A stretch of 64,000 bases of DNA, taken from Lichenostomus cassidix. Its lineage: Eukaryota > Chordata > Aves > Passeriformes > Meliphagidae. Under the pieces are notes generated by a model. That model did not search any database and was not told where the DNA came from. It worked only from the letters and a program-made list of their open reading frames with translations. The stretch is taken from positions 24,214,324 through 24,278,323 of the forward strand of contig CM039182.1 in the NCBI GenBank assembly GCA_008360975.2, written 5' to 3'. Below, in pieces: positions 35,601-47,167 of the stretch. The position numbers and the translations under genes were made by a program. The number at the start of each line of letters is the position of its first letter. Position 1 is the first letter of the stretch.

Positions 35601-38251
35601 CTACCTATTAACATTCAGGGGTTTAGATTTCCAAACTCCTGGGTTTGGTTTTATTTGCTATTTATTATTGCCATAAGTTTATAAAAAATGCTGAATGTTG
35701 TAGCCTTCATGTCTTTTCTGAAACTCTTGGTACCTCATACACACAAGTAAATAAAAACTAATTATTCTTGTCCATTCAGCAATGACTGAATTCTGCTGGT
35801 CTTAAAATCAGCATCAAGAGGATGGTGTCAGTGACCTCTCCATCCTTTTTTCCCTGAAGAGGGGAGAGGAAGGTCTGAAGTGACAGAGAGAGGTTTCTAT
35901 TCCTTTTGTGTACTTAGAAACAATATAATTGACAGTTTTTAGGCTATTCAACATCTATCAGGGGCAGAACTGGGGAAGACCCAGGGTACCCTGGAGCTTA
36001 CAGGGACCAAGCTGTCCCTCTGGGAAGAAAAGGACGAGTAGAAAAAAGTTCTGATTTATGCTCTGTGTATGTAAACCAAATGTTTCCTTTCTTCTTGTAT
36101 TCAGAGTTTGCTTCAGTGGTCACTCCTGTTCCTTGAGACCCTTTGCTATTGGTCCAGCATATTTTGGTTGAGTTGCTTCATAACTCACTGTGTATCATTT
36201 ATTAAATAGACTTTTTCATCGACAAGTAGAAATTGCTTCGTGTTTTTTTCCTTCCATCTAGTAAGAGACAGTGCTGGTGAGGAGAAGGAGCAGGAAGCAT
36301 GGCTAACCACCCACAAAGCAGAATATTTAGTTTTACAATGAAGATTCACATTCGCCCTCTCCGTTTCTAACCTTGATGCCAGTTCAAGTCAAATCAAGCC
36401 TGTGCTTATTGACTTGCCAGAGTTTCCTGACGGAAAACATTACTCTTGGCAAATTACAGAACGGCTCCGAGTATCAGACGATATAATTGACGCTTCACTG
36501 CAGTAATACAAATGACCTAAATACCCAGTTCTAGTGGAGCCTTTGGTTGTGTTAAAATTTTAGATCTTGTTTAGAGTACAAATTGCACACAATGTAAAAA
36601 TGTCACCATAACAAAATATCTAACAGTCTTTTAAGGAGCTCTATTAATCAGAAATCTTCTCAAATAAACGTAAAGCCATTGTAATTACTATTTTGTTGAT
36701 GGTTAGTAGCATGTCATCTGTGTAACCCCTTTGGAAGAATGTTAACTTTCATCTTTTCAGCATGCTGGCACATCCCCAAGGCTATGAAAAATCGAGAGTC
36801 TGGGGATGCAGGAATTAAATGCATTTTCAAATGCTGCCTGCCTTTTTCACTACATCTTTTGAGTTAATTTATCTTTCTTTTCTTTTTCTAGTTCCAATAG
36901 CTTATTTTTGACATGGTTTCTAAAACTGAATAGCACCTCCTAATTGTAAGTGATTCAGGTTTAGCATTTTTCCTTTGCAGAAGGACTGCCATGGCTTGCT
37001 GAGATGCTGAGCACCCACCTCACTTGCTAATTTCCATGGGAGCTGGAAGCGTTCAGCTTTCATGGAAATAGCAGGCAAGATGTCTCAAGCAGAGGACTTA
37101 AAAGCTGTTGCTCTAAAAATGGAAGGCTGCTTTTGGAAACGCAGTCCTATATTTGAAGTGGGTTTTTTTCCTGCATTAATTTGCCCCTTTTTAGTTTGAT
37201 TTTGAATCAGCTTCACTGAGAGAACTGGGATTGGGATGCAGGGTGGGTTTGAGGCATGGATGCACCAAGGGGAACGTGGAGGATGGGAGAGGAGTGGAAT
37301 GGGCCATAACTGCTTGCTTTGATGTCCCCCACCGTGACTGAGTGCCCTGGCAGTGCTCTGTGGCTGTGTCTGTGCAGTCTGATCCATTGCAGAGGGGTTT
37401 TAACAGTGGCCTGATGTACAGCAAAGGTGAATACAAAGAACCTCTCTTTAAGATGCCATATTTTAAAATGGTGATGTGTAGAGGGGATATAGGTTCGAAG
37501 TGGAGGCAGCCTTGGCTTTCTTGGCAAATTGTACCCATCAGAGCCCCTCTGTATGTTAGGACACTGATTCTGGTAACTGCACTAGAGCAATTACAGGGAT
37601 GAGCTCCTTGGGCACATTCACTGTGTCAGTGCAAAGCAATATTTATTGAACACCACAATGCAAGGGAATGGCACTGCTTTTAAATCCTGCTTCGTGTTGC
37701 TGTAGCATGCCTACATGAGATGATCTTCTGAGGTAGTTATCAAAAGGAGGAATGGAGAAGAAAGGTAAGTAAGAAGCTGATGTTCCAGGAAGTTCTGCTT
37801 TTACTTACCAGATTCTCAATTATTAATTGTACAGGAGAGCTACTAGGCAAGAGCATGCGTCTGCAAATGTTGTTTTGGTACTTAAATAATATATTTAGAT
37901 GTCATTTGAAATAAAGCAAATTTTAAGTGCTGAAAAGATAAGGAGAAAAAGGCAAGTACTGAATGTGGAACTGAGAAATGTGAGGTTGGTGAGCAAGTTG
38001 ATGCCAGAGCAGTTGGTCTGTGTCCTGCCCTTCTTTCCTGCTTGAGGGTGCAGTGGAGAGGAGGTAATTTGGCTAGTGCAGCATCATGCTCAGAGCATTT
38101 CTGAGTTGTAAACAGAAATGCTAAACATCTGTCAATTTTGAAATAATAGAACAGGATTTTTTTTCCCATGAGGATTTCCTATGGTTTTTGCTTTTCTTCA
38201 GTTACTTCAAGTTTTGGGATTTTTTCATTCAAACTTTCTATTTTATTTCTG

Positions 38252-38343
38252 GAATTAATGTATTAATTACATGTACATTTAAATTAAATGTACATTAATG
38301 TACATTAATGTAAATTAATTAAATGTACATTAATGTACATTTT
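38252..38343. repeat. Palindromic AATGTACATT cluster
   Basis: Several copies of the self-complementary unit AATGTACATT or close variants, joined by TTAATTAA-like spacers. The array is AT-rich and can form cruciforms. Confidence 0.75.
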
Positions 38344-38657
38344 AACTTGGATTTATAAACTCTTTTGATGCTTCTTTAACCTACATCTTGTGGAAATTCG
38401 TCTCTCATTACTTTTATGGAGTCATATGTATGCCACTTTAATAGGATTTTTAATTTGTGTTTTCTCCTGCTCTGCTCAGCCAACTATAATACCTTGGAGA
38501 AATAGTCTGTCTTGAGGGAAGGAACAAAATTTATGAAATAAAATTGATATCTGAGATCTGTTCTTGAAGGTAATTTTGTCTTACATCTGCGCTCTGTTTG
38601 CTGCCATGACAGGGACGTGTATAGATGAAAAGGAGGATGAAACTCCATGATTTTCTT

Positions 38658-38700
38658 CCCTTTCCCTTTCCCTTTCCCTTTCCCTTTCCCTTTCCCTTTT
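38658..38700. repeat. (CCCTTT)n microsatellite
   Basis: Seven CCC blocks spaced by TTT. On the minus strand this is (GGGAAA)n, a regular G3 array with 3-nt loops. The lysine-glycine ORF on that strand is an artefact of the repeat. Confidence 0.93.
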
Positions 38701-41700
38701 CCTTCCTCACATATCCTTTTTAGCAGCCTGTGCCTGAACATTTTAAAGGCCTGCTGAGCTGCATTACTGAAACTACAGGTCACAACTAATAATTATGCAA
38801 GTTAATTACTCTTTCCTCAATTGTGAAAGGCTTATATAAGGGTTTCTTTTTAAAACACGTATAATTGCCTTGAAGAAAAAACTGCTATTATTTTCAGGAG
38901 AACACATTGTATAATAGAAGTCAAAGCAAGACTCTACCCTGAAGGTTGCTCTCAGAGATGGCTTAGCCCAGATCCCCTAAAAATAAAGTCCTGTAGGGCA
39001 GATTCATGTTACTTTGAACTCAGCTGCATGGCTAGGAACTGCATTTTAAAACATCTGCATTTTATTTTAGGGACCTCTAGTATCTGATGTTAAAAAAAAA
39101 AAAAAAGGAGCAGTTCTTTAGATACCTTCAAGCACTAATCTTCAACCAAAAATAGTATTATATGTCTAGAGCATTTGGAAATATTCAGATCCAGAGTAAC
39201 TTGGAAAATTAAAACCATGGCTGCTGTGAAGCATCTATTCCAATACAGCACAAATAGTTTAAAATACAGTTGTTTCCGGGTTCAGTTTTGAAAATGTGAA
39301 GTGGTTAAAAAAAACTCCACTAAATTCAGTAGGAAAGCAGTAATTCCATTCCCTTTGGAGCCAATCTGGTGTGTAACACAGCTCCTTTTGACTTTTACTA
39401 TCTGTGGGTTTTGATGTAGGTGGAAAACTTGCCACAAAATAATAATCGGATAGTACTCGACATTTTTAAAAAATGTTTTTTCCCCCACCAGATTTGCAGC
39501 CTACACAGTAAAGTTATGTACTTGTATAATGAGAAAATGTAATTTAGGAAAGCAGGAATTTACTGAGTATAAGGTCTCAAATAGCAGAGGCGAATACATT
39601 CTCAGTATTGGGCCTTTGTAAAAGGAAAAAATGTTAGTAATCTCTTACTCAGTTATTTCTTGAATACTTCAAGATCCAAATAAAATTCAAATAAAACAGA
39701 ATGTACTATGTGGATGTATTTTTCATAAAAATCAGTGGGTACCAAACTTATAGATGAAGCAGTACAGAAGCAGAAGCTTTGCTGATCTACATAAAGTCCT
39801 TTCTATGACCACTGTTAATAAATGGGATCTGAAATAGGCAGTGGTACAAAATTGGTGTAATACCATTGGCACAAAGTAAAGTGTTTTCACTCCCCTCTCT
39901 TTAATGACTGCAGTGCTGAAGGTATATTTTTTAATGTAAAACAAAATGACGAATCGAATTTAGAAAAATCTATGAATATTTAAATGTAAAGTCTTAAAAC
40001 AGTGTTTTGAGGGAGGGTATTTTTTCAGCATTATTTTTTAAAAGTATCTTATTAAGACTTCTTACTTTGGAGTGTCCAGCTGGTTCTGGTTTGGTTTTGC
40101 ATGTGTTTTAGCTCAGATTCTCTGTTCTTGACTGTGTATGTAAAGAGCTTCAGTTGTTTGATTAAACTTAAGGCTGACTATTCTGTTCTTAGGGAGATGG
40201 GGATACCCTTAAGCTTGTTAAAGATAAATAGATTTATTGTAGCCTTTATGAAGTTTTTATTAAGCGTAATAGATGAGGAGTCTATGATGATGCTTACTGA
40301 ATCTGCATGCTTGTGCAGACCTAGTTTAATGATTCTTTGTCTCATTAGGCCAGCGTGTCACAAGGTGTCTGCATAAAATAATAAATAATTCTTCAATTAC
40401 AAGTACATGTAAATAAAAGACCAGGTATAAAATGTTGTATCATGATTTGGTTGTTTCAAGGAGTTCAAAGCAACTGCTCTGCAGTAGAATCTCTGCGGAG
40501 TGGAGTGTGTCATTGCTTCTTGCTGCTGTTTCAGCCTTGTCTTGAAGGTAACATGGAGTAAAAGTTCATTAAATTCATTGTTATTATAAAAAACCTGAAG
40601 TTTAACTCATGTCTTGCCAGAGAAAATGCCGTAAGAAGCAACTAAATAGCCTCATGTTGCATGTCCCTGTAATTATTATTTAGCATCTATCATACACCAT
40701 GTGAACTGGCTGCTCTCATAGCTCCAAAGTGCAGAGACAGCAGCATTTTTTTTCCAGTCTCTGATACCAGGGATTTCTGTTAGTAGACAGTGGGTGCATC
40801 TTCCACTACTAGTGCTAGTCGTATATTCTGGCCAAGTTGCATGAATTTAACTCCCAGGTATTACCAGAAAGAGCAAAATAGAAGAAAACGTTCATAATAT
40901 TCTCGAGTTTATCTTGAGAACTGAATTTAAAGTGTTTCATTAAAACTTCTATTAACATATCTCTTGGGATGTCTTCAGGTTAGTTTTCAATTCAGAGCAT
41001 TCTAAAACAATGAGTTTATTTGAGTTTCTGTTTTATTAGGGATATTTTATTCTTTCTTGCAAGGACACCTTGGAATATATTTAAAAATATTATTTTAGAC
41101 AGCTGAATGCTTTTTGCTTTATATTTGAACTGCCACATATGCCTAATATCTTTGTCAGTTCTTTGGTTATTTGAACTGCACTGGTATCAGGCTCTTGATG
41201 AAAATTGCGTGCAAGAACTGTAAGGCCATGTTTTCTGTCTTGAACACTCCCTGGAGTTGAGATACAGAGCAAGTTGGAAGACAGATTGGTGACAGCCCTT
41301 GATGTTAAACTGTGCAGCTGTCACTTGCCAGAAATTATAGACACGCTACTGGCACTTGCTCTTTTGTCTCCTGGAAGTGTTAAAGCAAGAAAGCCGCCCA
41401 GAGAGAACTTTCTGGAAAACGTGGAAAGAGTAACTAAGAAAAGGAGACATATTCAGTATGTCCTGCTCCAAACTTACAGCGCAGCAGGAGGAAGTAACTG
41501 GAGATGCTAAAACCAGCTCAGCTTCCTAAAGTGCAGTAGGTCAGGACCTTGAAAGAGAATTGGCTGTTTGTCACGTTCTGTAATTTATCCCCTTGTGAAG
41601 TCATGCTTCTTTCTGAATTGTTGATAACTGATCACGCAATTGCATAGTTGGGAGTTTGAATGCAAAGGCAACAGTGAGAAATACACAGCCCTTGGGAAGA

Positions 41701-44700
41701 GAGCAGCATCCTAGTGGCAGCCTGCAAGTTTCAGCAGGTCTTCATCAAGCTTGTCTGAAAGCATCACACAAGCCTCAACCTCATTCCTCTGCAGAAGGAA
41801 TTTGAGGACTTTCTTGAATTTTGTTGGTTTGCCCTATGTGTCTTAAGTTCTGAAGAAAGAGTATTTCTCTAACAGGGAAGACAGTTTTGGAGAGAAGAAT
41901 TTGCTGTCAGAAGTTCCTCATTGAGTTTGTTGAAAAAAAGAGCAAAACCAAAACAAAGTTGTATTACTCTTTTTTTCCCCCCAAAACTGCCTTCTACTAG
42001 CTATAGAGATATTAATATGTATTGTTTTAAAAGGAATAAAGGTAACTCTAAATCAAACTTTCAATGTAAAAAAAGAAGGCATTAGCAAACAATGAAAAAA
42101 TTATCTAGCTTGGTGTCCCCATGGTTTTTGGGAGATAAAGAAGACAAATAGATGCTAGGTAGAATGCAAAACTAATCCCAAAAAGTGCAGCTATTCATCA
42201 TTCTTCAGGTTTTACAGCTGTCTTTGTAAGTGACAATTCAGATAAATTAATAAGGTCTTTGGTATTCTTTAAACATTTGGGAAACACATCCTTTTCTTTT
42301 AGACTATTTCTCTTTCCAGTAATTGAAAAATCAAAACCAGATCTGCCTATTTATTTTTGTCCAAAGTTGCTCTGTTAAATCAAGTGAAAGGTATATCATC
42401 TCCTCTTTCTCTGGAAAAAAAATTGTGTAAGTTCTTGAAAATGTATACTAGAAAAAGGAAAAATTCTGAACTTTTGAATTTCTGTAGAAGTACACACAGC
42501 CAATTTTAGAATGTAAGAGTGACTCTTGATATGAATCAGATGTATTTCCCTGGCTTTTGCTATTTGGCTGGTTCTTAATAGCTTCTAGTAGCACTATAAT
42601 GATGTATTATTATCTTGATTTTGATATCTTAATTGTTTTAAATGGAAAAATGCTTGAAATGCTGTGGATGGCCCAGTGGGAAGCAGAAGAAACTCTTTCA
42701 CTGACATTTTTCCAAATAATGAATAACATAGCACAATTTTTTCCCACATACTGCACTGAAAAGTATATAATGCTCTCCTAAACGTTCTGCTGCCAAGAAA
42801 ATGTTCAGGAGATATTTTGTGTTTTGAGTCAGTGTTGGGGTCCCTTGGATTGCCTGGATGTGGTGAGGGCAGAAGGGAGGCTGATCAGCAGCTGATCAGA
42901 GTGGTGCCTGGATCAGCCAGCATCTGAGAGCTGAGCTAGGGCTATCCCGTCATCCAGGGGTGGTGAGGTGCTGGGATCAAGCAGGTACAGGTAAAGCATT
43001 TCCTCCAAAGAGATTGAGGATTTGTTCTATTCCCTGATCTTTTTTATTTTGGGATGGAGGAATTAACACAAAGAGCCTGTAGCAGAGAAACTAGTATCAA
43101 AGGAAAGTAATAATGCAGTGCTTGAAGAGAGGTAAGAGATGATTGTTGTTGGAAAGCTTCCAGGAATTTTGGGGAATAGTGATTTCAAGAAATAATTCTT
43201 ACATAATTAGGGGGGAAAGTGCTAAATAACTCGCTGAGGCTGTTTGAAAGAATACTGCATTAAACAATAGAAGTCTTCCTCTTTAATTTAGGAAGACCTT
43301 AATTGGAATGCTAAGAATTGCATTGAGAAATTAAGGATAGGAAGCATGTACATGCTCATGCACACAGATAGTTGTATATTATACATAAATACCTGGAAGG
43401 CACTGTAGAATAAGTGTATATATATATGGGTTTATTGAAGCATTAAGTGAAACTTAAATAAGAACAATTTGTAATGGCATCCTTTGGGCAAATGTATCTG
43501 CTGATAGGGAACTGTGTGCAGTTTATGCTTCAAAACAGGTGGAAAGTATCTGTATAGGTCATACAGAATTGTGTGCATTAAACTCAAGGCTGAATGTTTA
43601 CTGCAATTTGTGGAATTCAACCATGATGAATACCTGACTGTTCTGTTCTTAAAGATTTTAAATGGAAGTGCATGCAGAGAAGATGTTTTTGGACAAACCC
43701 AATATGTAGTAATACTTAAATAATGTGATCTTTTTTAAATTGAAAACTGTCCTATACACTCAAGACAAATAATTATATTCATCACAAGGTAAAATTTTAT
43801 CCCTTTTTCGGGGGAGGTTGGATACAGAAGGATTTCTCTCTTATTAGTTTTGTTTAATACAGGAGAAAAGCTGGAGGAAAGTATTTGTATAGAAGGAAAA
43901 TACTTTGAATTTTTATTTCTTTGTGTTTTGATATGTAAAACATGCAGTTTGTGCTGCAAAAAACTTGTCTGTGATTGTAATGAAGACAAAAATTGCTGTA
44001 TGAAACAATGTGCTTCTTTTTCTGATTTTGAATCCAAGCAAATTTGCCTTTAAAAGTGTCAGAAGATATTACTGGTGGCAAGAGGAATAGTAATATTAGT
44101 TTAAGAACCACTTTAATATCACAGTAACTGTCTAAAACTAGCACATATATACCAAACAGACTTAGGAAATCACTGGACACTGAAAAGATGGTCAAACCAC
44201 TTGTGAGCAAATAACCTCGCTGAAAGGCTTAGATGCTGTTAGAACTTAACCTTGATATTTATGCTGTAGCTCATGGCAGGATTTTTCATTTTAAGCTCTG
44301 TCCAGGAGCTATTAATTTAGTTGTGAGAAATTGCTTCAAGCTGCAAAGCTGTGATTTTTTATTTTTTAATACAGTGTGTCAAGGCAGAAGACCAACAGAA
44401 ATTGGTTCATCAGGTTTTGAGTTTCAAGAATGTTACAAAAGCCGCTGACATCAGGAAATCTATAAAAGCCTGGTGGAAAATCAATACAATCAGGCATTAA
44501 AAAGATTTCAATTCAGACCTGTTACAAATGAACAGATGAAAATTATTTTTAACTAAAAATTAGGTAGATATACTGTTTAAGATTTCAGCTAAATCTGTGG
44601 CACAAATGCTACATTACAAAAAATACATTCTAAGATCAAAGTGTGAGGTGCTGCACTGCTTGCTCAGCATGAGAAGGAAGCAAGTCGGAGAGACGAATTA

Positions 44701-46567
44701 GCTTTACATTAGTAGTCCAAGAGTCCAGGTAAACTATTTCAGTGTGCTTTAACAATGGTTTGGAGTGTCTTGCTATGGAGTTGGAAGAGTATGAACTGAT
44801 TTTTCTTGTCATTGCTTTATAATCAGCCTTTTAACTTGCTCTGAATCAATTTCCAACTGATCACTTATCATACAGATGGGTGGGTCATGTAGGAGCATAT
44901 GGGTTGAACAGAGTATTTTTTTCCCCCTCTTAAAAAATAAATAATGCTTAGCTTGGACTCATTTTCCATATCTGTGCCTTTCACTATGAGCAGTAAATTT
45001 TTGCTTTCTTTAGCTGTGGCTTGTAGCAGCAGTGTATGCTTTATCCTGCCTTGAATTATTGAGTGAATAGTTGAATTTCCTTCTCTTGCCCTGTGGAAGA
45101 AAGAGGAGCGTGTTCAGCACACAGTGTCCATGTCTGCATAGAAATCCCTCCTCTTGGTTGCAATTCCTGCCAGCAGTACAACCACCTGCTGTTCCATACA
45201 GACCTTTCCTCCTGTTAGCCCCACAGCTCTCCTTGCTGTTGCATCAGGATTATTTTCACCTGTAGGGTTTAGTGTGGCTGGTGGAGAATGGCATAATATC
45301 CTCCCTGTGTTAATTTGTATACAGTGCTCATGCCATAAGGAAAGCAAGTGCTTGTTCAGCCACTCTCCACTTCTGGGCAGTAGAATAGGTGGTGAGACTG
45401 CTGAGTCCTTTGTGTGAAAGCTTATACTGTAGTTAATGAAATGTATATTTCAATGGTATTTCCCTTTTCAGGTTTTGTTTGTTCAAGAAGATTTAAATCC
45501 AGCTCAAAAAGTGGGCATGAAGCGTGGGAGGTTGCCTTGCCTGCCTTCAGGTATCAGAAAGCAGGATTGTCTGCCTGCTGGGCTGGGGCTGCCTGACAGC
45601 CTCCTCTGGGGCGTGCGTGGGTTCCCTGCGCTGCTCCTGACGAGGCTTCTCTTCTCGGCTCTGGGGTGGAGATGCTACAGCCATTGTTCAAATAGGAAAA
45701 TCAGCTTCCTACCTAAAGTGATGTGCTGTGAACACTCCTCCCCTGTTACGTCATATAAGGAGAACAGGAAAGTGTAGGATCAAAGAGAAGGTGCATGAGG
45801 ATTTCGACAAGGCTGAATGGTGGAGAATTGTAGAGTCAGTACAGGTAATGCAGATGAAAACATATGAGGAAAGACAGGAGCAGAAGGGAAGCAAAGCAGT
45901 TTTCACAAGGGTCTGTCTTTCTCTGGTCCTGCCACACTAACATCCAAAAATATCTTGATAATCTTAAGTGCAACTTTAACTGCCGGTAGTCAGTTGTAAC
46001 ACTGGTTCACAACTGGGGTTTTTGAAAGACCACCTGAGCTGGATACTCAGTTGTTTTTAACACCATGTTTAAACAGCCAAGGAAATGAATACCTTCCAAA
46101 GGATTGATATTTTAACTAGAGGTGAGGGGAGTAACCTGTGCATGAGCTCATGAATGCCACTCAGTGCTGCAGTGTTTTGTCTTTTGGATGGTGTTGATTG
46201 TACTGAGTCACATAAGTTGATTTATCATTGTTCTTCTAAATCCTATTTTTACACAAGGGTTTGGATAAATCCATCGTCATCTCTATGTTGCCATTGTCAC
46301 TATTTTTTAGGTGTCAGGCACCGTGTTGACTCATGAACACAGTCCTGGCTGCAACATGGCCTCTTAAAGTTTATTCTGTGCTATAAAAAGCATTTTCCCT
46401 GTTCCTTCAAGTGCACTGTAGCACACAGTGCTACAGTTTCTGAAGCAGATAACCCAGCTGGTAAGAGGTGTTGTGTAAGACTACGGTAACGATTCCAGAA
46501 ATAGCAATTCTTTTAATGCAGATAGGTCTTCCCAGTGGGACCCTGGAGCTCTGGAGGCACTGCTTGG

Positions 46568-46572
46568 GTTGC
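46568..46572. other. Target site duplication, left copy (GTTGC)
   Basis: GTTGC directly precedes the LTR start TGTCTCGG and is repeated exactly after the LTR end at 47,163-47,167. Confidence 0.85.
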
Positions 46573-47162
46573 TGTCTCGGGTTAATGATAAGATTCTCTC
46601 CTCCGAGAGCGAAGGGCCCCGACACCCCCTCCCCCACCCACAACAGAACTTTTTAGATGGAAGTGAAGAAAAAACTATTTATTGGACAAAACCATGCAGA
46701 GTGCCCTACAAGGCACAGGGGAAGGGGAAAAAACAAGGTGAAAGGCAGTTATTCAACCTGATTAAAAAGTCCTTTTCTCAGACGCAGCCCCTCTCCTCCT
46801 CGCCCCCCACCCGGGGCCGGGTGGAGCTCCCCGGAGAGCTCTGCTGTCCTCTGGCCCTCCTGGGTCTCCGGGTGGCAAAGCAGATCGAAGAGAAGGGGTC
46901 CGAACGAGGAAAAAAGAAGAAGAATGGAAAAAACGGGAACAGAGCTCACTCCGACCCCCGTCCAGCACGCAGTCTCTGCCGGGCGACGAATCCTCCCCCG
47001 GAGCAAGGCTTGGAGAAAATGTTTTCAAAACAACCCGCGTTTCTCTCTGCGGCTGGGTGCAGTTAAAGAGACAGGACCACACATTTTACATATTTTTTTC
47101 TTTCTTGGGCATATAAGCCAACGATAGGGGATAAAGGATTATCATATCATCAATCCAAGACA
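46573..47162 (-). mobile_element. Solo LTR of an endogenous retrovirus, intact ends and 5-bp TSD
   Basis: A 590-bp element begins TG and ends CA, and is flanked by perfect GTTGC duplications. On the minus strand it reads from TGTCTTGGATTGATGATA (at 47,162) to TAACCCGAGACA (at 46,573). AATAAA is at 46,683-46,678 with a GT-rich tract downstream, about 110 bp from the end, as expected for R/U5. No internal retroviral genes are present, so it is a solo LTR left by recombination. A 5-bp duplication fits ERVL-type or some other ERV classes; the family is not certain. High GC and CpG retention at 46,790-47,040 suggest moderate youth. It is antisense to PPP1R9A, the orientation usually tolerated in introns. 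The 165-aa ORF across it is not a gene. Confidence 0.78.
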
Positions 47163-47167
47163 GTTGC
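47163..47167. other. Target site duplication, right copy (GTTGC)
   Basis: Identical to 46,568-46,572. The reconstructed empty site would contain a single GTTGC. Confidence 0.85.

Larger units (their letters stand above)
32621..46567. other. Intronic sequence, mostly unique
   Basis: About 14 kb without recognisable genes. It contains a CpG-retaining patch (36,352-36,493), a candidate cryptic exon (37,706-37,764), a palindromic AATGTACATT cluster (38,252-38,343), a CCCTTT microsatellite (38,658-38,700) and an A run near 39,092. The stretch 32,760-33,260 after the CR1 fragment could be more repeat debris but cannot be assigned. Confidence 0.5.

Noticed and set aside
38484..38783. Minus-strand ORF with a Gly-Lys repeat
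   Set aside because: The repeat is the translated (CCCTTT)n microsatellite.
46569..47127. ORFs of 165, 106 and 85 codons around 46.6-47.1 kb
   Set aside because: They lie inside the non-coding solo LTR, overlap on both strands and do not look like retroviral proteins.
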